NCBI RefSeq assembly: GCF_002305855.1
Contig: NZ_CP022163.1
Location: 6,200,292-6,264,291, forward strand
Reading direction: 5' to 3'
DNA: 64,000 nt
DNA from: Melittangium boletus DSM 14713
GTDB lineage: Bacteria; Myxococcota; Myxococcia; Myxococcales; Myxococcaceae
Part shown: positions 24,897-32,965 of the stretch, piece by piece
Layout: every line of letters begins with the position of its first letter
How positions within the stretch are numbered: the stretch's first letter is position 1
Made by a program: the position numbers and the translations under genes
Notes under the pieces: model-generated
What the model saw: the letters and a program-made list of their open reading frames with translations, nothing else
The model's database searches: none
What the model was told of the DNA's origin: nothing

Positions 24897-25982
24897 ATGA
24901 AACGCGCATCCTTCATTGGTTTGATTTCCTCCCTGGGTGCTCTCCTGGGGAGCGGTTGCGGTTCCGAGCCCCCGGTGACTCCGGTCGATGATTCGCTCTT
25001 CGTGGATCGTCCGTCGGTTCCGCTCACGGCCACCGCCGCGGGCTACGCATGGGATCCGGAGGCCTTCTTCCTGAGCGTGTCGGCGTGCAACGCGGCGTTC
25101 GGGGGGGCGTGTCCCATCCCGCCGTTGCTGGGAGACGGCGTGCCGCTCTTCGCCATGGCGTCCGTGCAGGACGCCTCCGTGCTCGTGATGGATCCCCTGG
25201 ATCCGGAGCCCAAGCACTTCGCCCAGCCCACGGGCCCCAATGGGCTCTGGCGCATCGAGGGCTTGCCGAGCCGGGACGAGGTGCCGTTCTTCATCGCCAA
25301 CGCGGGCGGGGGAGTGCTGCCCACGCTGCCCCCGGAGGCCACCCTGGGCCTGCCGCCCGTCGCCGCCGCGACCTATCTGCCGACCGCGACCCTGCGTCCG
25401 TTCTTCACGGGGGGCAGCTACTTCTGCCCCGTGGGCGAGTCCATCCACACGGGCAACACCGGGGTCCTGGAGGCCGTGGCGAAGTACCGCTCCTCCAGGG
25501 GCAAGAACACCAATGTGGTGGACTTCATCAATCCCGCCCGGTTCGACGCCGTGACGGTGTTCTGGCTGTACGCGCCGGCACCCCTGCCCACGCTGCTCTT
25601 ACCGGCCAACAACACCACGGTGCAGTCCGCCGTGGGCGAGAAGTACCACATCGCCTGGGCGGCCCCGGGGACGAGGGGGACGACGCAGTCCAGCCGCGGC
25701 TTCTACGTGGATGACAAGGTCACCTCGAGCTCCATCGGCGTGACGGTGGTGGTGCTCGAGGCCGGGACGATCACCGACCCCACCGCCCCCGTGGAGTACC
25801 TGCCCGTGGACACGGTGACGGACGCGGCCCAGGGCCGGCCCTTCCAGTTCATGCCGCTGCCGTTCCCGGCCATCCCCGGGATGATCTCCGCGACCTCGCT
25901 GCAACTCTTCTCGGGCGCTCCGCCTCCCGATCCCGAGGACGTGCCGAACACCCCGATTCCGCCGTTCCTCTGCTTGTTCTAG
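24897..25982 (+). CDS. lipoprotein partner of the multiheme cytochrome
   Basis: A 361-residue predicted lipoprotein (MKRASFIGLISSLGALLGSGC). I do not recognise its family. Cys residues at CNAAFGGAC, FCPVG and the C-terminal FLCLF could form disulfides. It lies 18 bases after the pentaheme gene, so the two are surely co-transcribed; it may be an assembly or surface partner. It has no heme motif. Confidence 0.65.
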   Translation: MKRASFIGLISSLGALLGSGCGSEPPVTPVDDSLFVDRPSVPLTATAAGYAWDPEAFFLSVSACNAAFGGACPIPPLLGDGVPLFAMASVQDASVLVMDPLDPEPKHFAQPTGPNGLWRIEGLPSRDEVPFFIANAGGGVLPTLPPEATLGLPPVAAATYLPTATLRPFFTGGSYFCPVGESIHTGNTGVLEAVAKYRSSRGKNTNVVDFINPARFDAVTVFWLYAPAPLPTLLLPANNTTVQSAVGEKYHIAWAAPGTRGTTQSSRGFYVDDKVTSSSIGVTVVVLEAGTITDPTAPVEYLPVDTVTDAAQGRPFQFMPLPFPAIPGMISATSLQLFSGAPPPDPEDVPNTPIPPFLCLF

Positions 25983-26105
25983 AGGTGAAGACGTAGGGCG
26001 CGCTCCGTCCGGGACGCGGGACGGGTTCCTCGGGGCGCTCACCCGGAGTTCTCGCTGTCAGTAGCGGTACGAGTCCTCTCGAGGCATGGAAGACCGCCCA
26101 CTCGA

Positions 26106-26134
26106 TTGAGGACCTACCGCCCGGTAGGTATGTT
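26106..26134 (+). promoter_or_regulatory. promoter with TetR-type operator in the spacer
   Basis: TTGAGG at 26106-26111 and TATGTT at 26129-26134 are 17 bases apart. The spacer plus one base is a perfect palindrome, ACCTACCG-CC-CGGTAGGT (26112-26129), the form bound by TetR/AcrR repressors of efflux operons. A repressor bound here would cover both hexamers. The rest of the gap 25983-26297 shows nothing else that I can support. No tetR gene is in the window. Confidence 0.65.
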
Positions 26135-26297
26135 CCCGGCCCGGCCGAGGTCCCTCGCCGACAGGAACCGCCTCTCTTTTCTTGTCAGATCCACCTCGCC
26201 TCCCACGTCGTCGCGAAGGCCGCGGCATTTCGTGACGGCCACACCCGGGGTCGAGTGGATGCCCCGTCCTTCCAGCCAGGCCCTGGTCCGGCCAGGG

Positions 26298-27491
26298 ATG
26301 ACCATGCTTTCTCTTCGCGATCGCGGCAGTCGCTTCTCCACTCTCGCCCTCCTGTGCTTGCTGGGCGCGGCCTCCTGCAAACAAGAGGCGCAATCCTCTG
26401 GAGCACCCGAACAGCCCCAGGCCGTGGAAGTGGGCATCGTCACCGTCCAGCCCCAATCCGTTCCCGTCCTCAATGATCTCCCGGGGCGCATCACGCCGAC
26501 GCGCAGCGCCGAGGTGCGTCCGCGTGTGTCCGGCATCATCGTCGAGCGCGTTTTCAAGCAGGGCGCCACCGTGAAGGCGGGGGATGTGCTCTTCAAGATC
26601 GATTCGTCCCTGTTCGAGGTCGAACGCGCCAGCGCCCGGGCGTTGTTGGCGCGGGCCGAGGCGACGGCCCAGGAGGCGCGCCAGCAGGGAGAGCGCGCCG
26701 AGACGCTCATGGCCAGCAACGTCATCACCCGTGAGCAGTATGACGCGATGGTGGCGGCGCGTCAGCGGGCGGATGCCGAGGTGGCGTCGGCCCGGGCGGC
26801 GCTGCGCCGCGCGGAGATCAACCTGGAGTACGCGACGATCCGCGCGCCCATCGGTGGCCGTATCGGACGTGCCCTGGTGACGGAGGGCACGCTCGTGCGC
26901 GAGGGCGATGTCACGGCGCTCGCGCTCATCCAGCAACTGGATCCGATCTACGCGGACTTCACCCAGCCCGCGACGGAACTCAACCGCCTGCGGCGGGCCG
27001 CCAAGGCCGGGCAGGTCGAGAGTGCCACGCCCGGATTGGAGAACGTCCAGTTGCTCCTCGAGGATGGCTCTCTCTACTCCCGGCCCGGGCGGCTGCTCTT
27101 CTCGGACGTGTCGGTGGACCCGAGCAGCGGGCAGGTGACGCTGCGGGGCGAGTTCCCGAATCCCGACGACGAGCTGCTTCCCGGCATGTTCGTCCGCATC
27201 CGCATCGAGCAGGGCACGGTCACCGAAGCGCTCGCGGTTCCCCAGCAGGCCATCCAGCGGGACAGCGCGGGCAAACCCCAGCTCTTCGTGGTCGGAGCCG
27301 ACAACAAGGCCGAACTCCGCCCCGTCGTCACCACCCGCGTCTACCATAACCAGGCCCTGATTCAGGAGGGCGTGAGGCCGGGTGACCGGGTCATCGTCGA
27401 CGGCTTCCAGAAAATCGCGGCGGGCTCGCGGGTCCAACCCGTGGCGTGGACCGCGCCCGGGACCGGCACCACTCCCTCCCAACCCCGGTAG
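26298..27491 (+). CDS. RND efflux periplasmic adaptor, lipoprotein
   Basis: A 397-residue membrane-fusion protein of the MexA/AcrA type. ATG 26298 (or 26304) gives a signal peptide ending in lipobox AASC; the longer open frame to 26106 runs through the promoter and is unlikely. It has the split lipoyl motif around RPRVSGIIVERVFKQGATV, a long alpha-hairpin (RASARALLARAEATAQEARQ region) and beta-barrel segment LLPGMFVRIRIEQG. It links the inner-membrane pump to an outer-membrane channel. The pump gene follows at 11 bases. Confidence 0.9.
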   Translation: MTMLSLRDRGSRFSTLALLCLLGAASCKQEAQSSGAPEQPQAVEVGIVTVQPQSVPVLNDLPGRITPTRSAEVRPRVSGIIVERVFKQGATVKAGDVLFKIDSSLFEVERASARALLARAEATAQEARQQGERAETLMASNVITREQYDAMVAARQRADAEVASARAALRRAEINLEYATIRAPIGGRIGRALVTEGTLVREGDVTALALIQQLDPIYADFTQPATELNRLRRAAKAGQVESATPGLENVQLLLEDGSLYSRPGRLLFSDVSVDPSSGQVTLRGEFPNPDDELLPGMFVRIRIEQGTVTEALAVPQQAIQRDSAGKPQLFVVGADNKAELRPVVTTRVYHNQALIQEGVRPGDRVIVDGFQKIAAGSRVQPVAWTAPGTGTTPSQPR

Positions 27492-27502
27492 GACCCACCG
27501 CC

Positions 27503-30500
27503 ATGCCTCGTTTCTTCATCGACAGGCCCATCTTCGCGTGGGTCATCGCGCTGTTCATCATCATCGGGGGATTGATCTCCATCCCGACCCTGCCGGTGGC
27601 GCAGTACCCCAACGTGGCGCCGCCGCAGATCACCATCGCGACCTTCTATCCGGGCGCCTCCCCCGAGGAACTCTACCGGAGCGTCACGCGCATCATCGAA
27701 GAGGAGCTCAACGGCACCAAGTCGCTGCTGTACTTCGAGTCGACCAGTGACGCGACCGGCTCGGTGTCCATCACCGCGACGTTCGCGCCCGGGACGGATC
27801 CCGCGCTCGCCGCCGTGGACCTCCAGAACCGGATCAAGCGGGTTGAGCCGAGACTGCCGCTGGCCGTGACGCAGCAGGGCCTGCAGGTCGAGGAGGCGGG
27901 CAGTGGCTTCCTCTTGATGGTGTCATTGACCGCCACCGGGGAGGGCAGCCTCGATGAGCTGGGCCTGGGTGACTACCTCTCGCGCAACGTCCTCAATGAG
28001 ATCCGCCGCATCGAGGGCGTGGGCCGCGCCCAGCTCTTCTCCGCCGAGCGCGCCATGCGCATCTGGGTGGACCCGAACAAGCTGGTGGGGCTGGGTCTGT
28101 CGTCCCAGGACGTGACGAACGCGATTCGCGCGCAGAACGCCCAGGTCTCCGCGGGCGCGATTGGCGCGCAGCCCGGTCCGGTCACGCAGCAGATCTCCGC
28201 GACGGTGCTCGTCAAGGGACAGCTGGCCACGCCGGAGGAGTTTGGCGCCATCGTGCTCCGCGCGAATCCGGATGGTTCGTCCGTGCGGTTGCGGGACGTG
28301 GCCCGTGTGGAACTGGGCGGCCAGACGTACGCCTTCTCGTCACGGCTCAATGGCCGTCCGAGCGCGGCCATCGGTGTCCAGCTCTCCCCCACGGGCAATG
28401 CGCTCGAGACCTCCACGGCGATCCGCGAGAAGATGCGGGAGTTGTCCCGCTTCTTTCCGCCGGGCGTCGAGTACGAGATTCCCTTCGACTCGGCCCCGTT
28501 CGTGGGCGTGTCGATCGAGAAGGTGCTCTACACGCTCGTCGAGGCGGTGATCCTCGTCTTCCTCGTGATGTTCCTGTTCCTGCAGAACTTCCGCTACACG
28601 CTCATTCCCACCCTCATCGTGCCCATCGCCTTGCTGGGCACCTGCGCGATGATGCGGGTGATGGGCTTCTCCATCAACGTGCTGACCATGTTCGCCATGG
28701 TGCTCGCGATTGGCATCCTCGTGGATGACGCGATCGTGGTGATCGAGAACGTGGAGCGAATCATGCGCGAGGAGGGCCTGTCCCCGCGCGAGGCCACGCG
28801 CAAGGCCATGAAGCAGATCACGGGCGCCGTCATCGGCATCACGCTCGTGCTCAGCTCGGTCTTCATCCCCATGGCCTTCTTCCCCGGCTCCGTGGGCGTC
28901 ATCTACAAGCAATTCTCCGTGACGATGGTCGCGTCGATCCTCTTCTCGGCGCTCCTGGCCCTGTCCCTGACGCCCGCGCTCTGCGCGAGTTTTCTCAAGC
29001 CCATCGCCAAGGGGGAGGGACATGCCAGCACGGGACTCCTGGGTGGGTTCAACCGGGGTTTCGAGCGGGCCTCCCATGCCTACAGCGGTGCCGTCGGGCG
29101 CATCATCCGCCGCGAGGGCCGTTACATGATCGTCTACGCCGCCGTGCTCGCGGGTCTGGCCTGGGGATTCGTCCGGTTGCCCTCGTCCTTCCTTCCGGAG
29201 GAGGACCAGGGCTTCATCATCGTGGGCATCCAGGGGCCGGCGGAGGCCACGTTCCACCGGACGCTCGACGCCGTGGTCCAGATGGAACAGACGCTCCTGG
29301 CGGACGCCGGGGTGGATCGCGTCGTGTCCATTCTCGGCTTCAGCTTTTCCGGACAGGGACAGAACGCCGCGTTGAGCTTCACCACGCTCAAGCCCTGGTC
29401 CGAGCGCTCCGCCGACGACAGCGCGTCGGCGATCGCCCACCGGGCCAATGAAGCCCTGGGACGTGTCCGGGATGCCTTCATCTTCGCGCTCTCGCCCCCG
29501 CCCGTGGAGGGATTGGGCACGACGGGAGGCTTCTCCTTCCGTCTCGAGGATCGTGCCGGTCTGGGTCAGGCGGCGCTCGCCGCCGCGAGGGATCAACTGC
29601 TGGCCGCCGCCGCGGAGAGCCCCGTGCTCTCCGGCGTCATGTTCGAGGGCCTGACGGACGCGGCTCAGGTCGAGCTGCACATCGACCGCGAGCGGGCGAG
29701 CGCGCTGGGGCTGACCTTCGCGGAGATCAACGAGACCCTCAGCACCAACCTGGGCTCCGCCTATGCCAACGATTTTCCGAACAACGGCCGGATGCAGCGG
29801 GTGCTGGTGCAGTCGGAGGCGCAACGGCGCACGCAGATCGACGACCTGCTCGAACTCACCGTGCGCAACGTCCATGGCTCCATGGTTCCGTTCGCCGCCT
29901 TCGCGACCGCGGATTGGCGGGTCGGTCCCTCCCAGGTCGTCGGCTACAACGGTTATCCCTCGGCCCGCATCAGCGGCAACGCGGCCCCGGGTCATTCGAG
30001 TGGTGAGGCGATCCTGGAAATGGAGCGCCTGGCGCGCCAACTGCCTCGGGGTTTTGGCTTCGACTGGAGCGGTCAATCCCTGCAGGAAATCCAGTCCGGC
30101 TCCCAGGCGCCCTTCCTGATGGGCCTGTCCATCCTGTTCGTGTTCCTGTGCCTGGCCGCGCTCTACGAGAGCTGGTCCATCCCCCTGTCCGTGATGCTCG
30201 TGGTTCCCCTGGGCATGCTGGGCTCGGTGCTGGCGGTGATGCTCCGGGGCCTGGACAACGACGTCTATTTCAAGGTCGGACTCATCACCATCATCGGCTT
30301 GTCGGCGAAGAACGCCATTCTGATCATCGAGTTCGCCAAGGACCTGCGCGCCGAAGGCAAATCCATCTGGGAGGCCGCCACCGAGGCCGCGCATCTGCGC
30401 TTCCGTCCCATCATCATGACCTCGCTGGCCTTCACGCTCGGCGTCGTGCCGCTCGCCATCGCGCGGGGAGCGGGGGCCGCGAGCCAGCGGGCGATTGGCA

Positions 30501-30643
30501 CCGGCGTGCTGGGCGGAATGCTGTCCGCCACGTTCCTCGCGATCTTCTTCGTCCCCATCTTCTATGTCTTCATCATGAACCTGCCGCGTCGCCGGGATTC
30601 CCCGGCCCCCGAGGCACCCCTTTCCCCTGGGACCTCGAACTGA
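27503..30643 (+). CDS. RND multidrug efflux permease (AcrB/MexB type)
   Basis: A 1046-residue HAE1-family proton/drug antiporter. It starts MPRFFIDRPIFAWVIALFII and has the proton-relay helix GILVDDAIVVIENVER (two adjacent Asp, about residues 406-407), the EREEG-like cytoplasmic loop MREEGLSPREA, and a C-terminal repeat with the relay Lys in LSAKNAILIIEFAKDL. Two large periplasmic porter domains are intact. Export of hydrophobic drugs or self-made secondary metabolites is likely. No tolC-like gene follows, so it must use one coded elsewhere. Confidence 0.93.
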   Translation: MPRFFIDRPIFAWVIALFIIIGGLISIPTLPVAQYPNVAPPQITIATFYPGASPEELYRSVTRIIEEELNGTKSLLYFESTSDATGSVSITATFAPGTDPALAAVDLQNRIKRVEPRLPLAVTQQGLQVEEAGSGFLLMVSLTATGEGSLDELGLGDYLSRNVLNEIRRIEGVGRAQLFSAERAMRIWVDPNKLVGLGLSSQDVTNAIRAQNAQVSAGAIGAQPGPVTQQISATVLVKGQLATPEEFGAIVLRANPDGSSVRLRDVARVELGGQTYAFSSRLNGRPSAAIGVQLSPTGNALETSTAIREKMRELSRFFPPGVEYEIPFDSAPFVGVSIEKVLYTLVEAVILVFLVMFLFLQNFRYTLIPTLIVPIALLGTCAMMRVMGFSINVLTMFAMVLAIGILVDDAIVVIENVERIMREEGLSPREATRKAMKQITGAVIGITLVLSSVFIPMAFFPGSVGVIYKQFSVTMVASILFSALLALSLTPALCASFLKPIAKGEGHASTGLLGGFNRGFERASHAYSGAVGRIIRREGRYMIVYAAVLAGLAWGFVRLPSSFLPEEDQGFIIVGIQGPAEATFHRTLDAVVQMEQTLLADAGVDRVVSILGFSFSGQGQNAALSFTTLKPWSERSADDSASAIAHRANEALGRVRDAFIFALSPPPVEGLGTTGGFSFRLEDRAGLGQAALAAARDQLLAAAAESPVLSGVMFEGLTDAAQVELHIDRERASALGLTFAEINETLSTNLGSAYANDFPNNGRMQRVLVQSEAQRRTQIDDLLELTVRNVHGSMVPFAAFATADWRVGPSQVVGYNGYPSARISGNAAPGHSSGEAILEMERLARQLPRGFGFDWSGQSLQEIQSGSQAPFLMGLSILFVFLCLAALYESWSIPLSVMLVVPLGMLGSVLAVMLRGLDNDVYFKVGLITIIGLSAKNAILIIEFAKDLRAEGKSIWEAATEAAHLRFRPIIMTSLAFTLGVVPLAIARGAGAASQRAIGTGVLGGMLSATFLAIFFVPIFYVFIMNLPRRRDSPAPEAPLSPGTSN

Positions 30644-30666
30644 AGAGGCGATAACTGTCTTGGGGC

Positions 30667-30695
30667 TTTACATGGTTGTCCGGAAATCCTAATTT
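30667..30695 (+). promoter_or_regulatory. promoter of thaumatin-like gene
   Basis: TTTACA (5 of 6 to TTGACA) and TAATTT with 17 bases between, 60 bases ahead of the thaumatin-like gene start. The -10 match is weak. Confidence 0.35.
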
Positions 30696-30754
30696 GGCGG
30701 GCAAGGGCGGCTTTTCGCCGTTCATTCCTGTCGAGTCAGGAGAAGGAAACATCC

Positions 30755-31453
30755 ATGAAGACGTACGGGGTTGCGCTGATCTCGATGTTGTCCCTGGTGG
30801 GTTGCGCGGGTCCGGAGCTGGAGGAGGAGGCCGACGTGCTGGGCCAGGAGACCCAGTCGCTCGGGTGCGCCGTCAAGGGTGATGGGAAGACCACGCTGCG
30901 CTTCATCAATAAGTGCGGCTTCGCCGTCACCTTCGCCGGCAACAACATCTCCGGAGGAAACCTGGCCTCGGGCGCGGAGGCCTGCCGGACCATCGGTTCC
31001 AACACGCAGCACATGATCTCCAAGCGGTACTGGGGATTTCGTCAGGGCGAGGATCCGGGATTCGAGCACCACTCGCTGGCCGAGTTTGGTTTCAACGAGA
31101 ACGTCTTCGGCTATTCCAGCTGGGACTGGTTCAACCTCAGCCACGTGGATGCCCACAACCTCCCGTTGAAGATCATCCCCTACGAGCTGGGGAGCGGGAC
31201 GACCTGCGCGGCGCAGACCCGGAGCTGTCCGAAGGATCTGCTGCCGGGCTGTCCCGAGACGGGCAAGCTCCGCAACGCCGCGGGCAAGGTCATCGCCTGC
31301 GTCAGCCGTGACCGGGACAACCCGAACAGCACCGTGGCGAAGTATTTCGACGCCGGTTGCTCCCAGTCCTACTCGTGGTCGGGTGACGACGCGGGTCCGA
31401 TGGCGGCGTGCAACGCCGAGGACTTCGACATCGTCTTCTGCCCGGTGAACTGA
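30755..31453 (+). CDS. thaumatin-like lipoprotein
   Basis: A 232-residue Cys-rich lipoprotein (lipobox LVGC, GGAGAAGG ribosome-binding site). After the acidic linker it reads TLRFINKCGFAVTF, the start of the thaumatin fold, then AEFGFNENVFGYSSWDWFNL with HVDAHNLPLKI, and ends YSWSGDDAGPMAAC...DFDIVFCP, the matching C-terminal strands with disulfide Cys. In plants and fungi, thaumatin-like proteins bind or cut beta-1,3-glucan and have antifungal action. The neighbouring GH16 and GH18 genes support a role in attacking fungal walls. The acidic cleft cannot be judged without modelling. Confidence 0.7.
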   Translation: MKTYGVALISMLSLVGCAGPELEEEADVLGQETQSLGCAVKGDGKTTLRFINKCGFAVTFAGNNISGGNLASGAEACRTIGSNTQHMISKRYWGFRQGEDPGFEHHSLAEFGFNENVFGYSSWDWFNLSHVDAHNLPLKIIPYELGSGTTCAAQTRSCPKDLLPGCPETGKLRNAAGKVIACVSRDRDNPNSTVAKYFDAGCSQSYSWSGDDAGPMAACNAEDFDIVFCPVN

Positions 31454-31480
31454 TCATCGTCGTACCGGATACGCAGCACC

Positions 31481-31535
31481 CACGATGAGGAGGCGTCCGC
31501 CCCGGGGTCCCCCGGTGTGCGGCGCCTCCTCGTGG
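31481..31535 (+). terminator. long hairpin after thaumatin-like gene
   Basis: Arms GAGGAGGCG (31487-31495) and CGCCTCCTC (31523-31531), extended by CACGA/CGTG with one unpaired base, and GC-rich loop sequence, then a short T run. Likely terminator or processing site between the thaumatin-like and GH16 genes. Confidence 0.4.
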
Positions 31536-31564
31536 CGTTTGGAACCCCCGCCCCCAGGAGTCAT

Positions 31565-32911
31565 ATGTCCGCCCTCGGAATCCCTTGCGTTCGTCCTCTT
31601 GTGAGTGCCGTGGTTTGCGCGCTCGCCGCTCCCCAGGCCCTGGCGGCGGCACCTTCGCCGAGTATTCCTGGCACCTGGCAGCTCCAGTTCCAGGACGAGT
31701 TCAATGGCTCTTCCCTGGATGGGACGAAGTGGCGGTTGGGAGGCCATTGGGCGGGTATCGCTGGCAGTGGCGGACTGTCTCCGAGGAACGTGACGGTCTC
31801 GGGTGGGTACCTGAAGCTCAGGGCCGAGCAGCGGAACATGTCCTACAGCGGCGTGAACTACGCCTACTCCGCCAGCGAGGTCAGCACCTTCTTCAACTAC
31901 CGGCAGCAATACGGCTACTTCGAGGCCCGGGTGAAGTACCCCCCCGTCAAGGGCTTGTGGCCGGCGTTCTGGTTGATGCCGGACCGGGGCTCCTACGGGT
32001 GGCAGGGGGCCTACGCCCGGACGTACCTCAAGTTCGATCTCACGGGCGCTAACCTCTCCCAGGTCAACACCGCCACCTTGAAGCTCACCGCCTCCGCCAT
32101 CGAGAGCGGGGAGACGAACAACCTCGTCTTCATGAAGCTGCTCGACGACTCCTGGAGCGAGTCCTCCCTGACGTGGAACAACAAGCCGACTCCGGACCCG
32201 GTGTGGTTGGAGCAGCGGTGGAACAACAAGTGGAACCCTGGCCAGGAGGTGAGCGTCGATGTGACGGAGTTCGTCGGGCAGCAGCTGGCGGGCGACAAGA
32301 AGGTCAGCCTCGTCATCGCCGATACCTACCTGCGGACGAAGTTCATCAAGTTCCACAGCCGGGAGGCAGCCGTGCAGGCGAATCGCCCCCGTCTCGTCAT
32401 CAATGGCGTCACCTACTTCGCCAGTGAGGACGCCACCGTTCAGTGGGGCGAGTACGCCAACACCAATTACGGCAAGTCCCTGGAGTTGATGGTCCAGGAT
32501 GATTGGGGAGACACCGCCTCCACCTTCAATGGGGGAATGGAGGTGGACATCATGGAGTCGCTGGGCATCTGGGGCCCCGAGGTGACGTCGCACGCCACGC
32601 ACTGGGATGGGTATGCCGCTCAGCACCAGTCCATGCACTGGGGCCACGTGACTTTCCCTCCGCGGGCGGATGGCTTCCACGTCTACGGCGCCTACTGGCA
32701 GCCGGGCCTGCTGGAGTTCTACGTGGATGGCGTCAAGACGGGCTCCTGGTCCCACTCGCGCATCCTCGGCGTTCCCGCCTATCTGCTGCTGTCACTCCAG
32801 CTGGGCGGATGGGATGGGAACACGCCGGGCCCGCAGGTCCACAACCAGGAGATGTGGGTCGATTGGGTCCGGACGTGGAGCGGAACGCGCGCCCCGGCTG
32901 CCTCGCCGTGA
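31565..32911 (+). CDS. GH16 glucanase with an inserted DNRLRE/CBM96-type domain
   Basis: A 448-residue secreted glycoside hydrolase (ATG 31565 after AGGAG; signal peptide to about residue 28). GH16 begins with LQFQDEFNGSSLDGTKWRLG and resumes with the catalytic EVDIMES (E-x-D-x-x-E, about residues 326-332). Between them, about residues 155-300, lies a separate beta domain (RTYLKFDLTG...ATLKLTASAIES...SSLTWNNKP...NRPRLVI) of the DNRLRE/CBM96 kind. So the carbohydrate-binding module interrupts the catalytic sandwich rather than flanking it. Likely substrates are beta-1,3-glucans or similar. Confidence 0.82.
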   Translation: MSALGIPCVRPLVSAVVCALAAPQALAAAPSPSIPGTWQLQFQDEFNGSSLDGTKWRLGGHWAGIAGSGGLSPRNVTVSGGYLKLRAEQRNMSYSGVNYAYSASEVSTFFNYRQQYGYFEARVKYPPVKGLWPAFWLMPDRGSYGWQGAYARTYLKFDLTGANLSQVNTATLKLTASAIESGETNNLVFMKLLDDSWSESSLTWNNKPTPDPVWLEQRWNNKWNPGQEVSVDVTEFVGQQLAGDKKVSLVIADTYLRTKFIKFHSREAAVQANRPRLVINGVTYFASEDATVQWGEYANTNYGKSLELMVQDDWGDTASTFNGGMEVDIMESLGIWGPEVTSHATHWDGYAAQHQSMHWGHVTFPPRADGFHVYGAYWQPGLLEFYVDGVKTGSWSHSRILGVPAYLLLSLQLGGWDGNTPGPQVHNQEMWVDWVRTWSGTRAPAASP

Positions 32912-32965
32912 CGCGGTCTCGGGTCCGGCGGGAAGCGTCATCCTCCCGCCGGGCCCGGTGAAGCA

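Noticed and set aside
28340..30394. 684-codon minus-strand frame opposite the RND pump
   Set aside because: Composition (HDE-rich, no hydrophobic core) is that of an antisense shadow.
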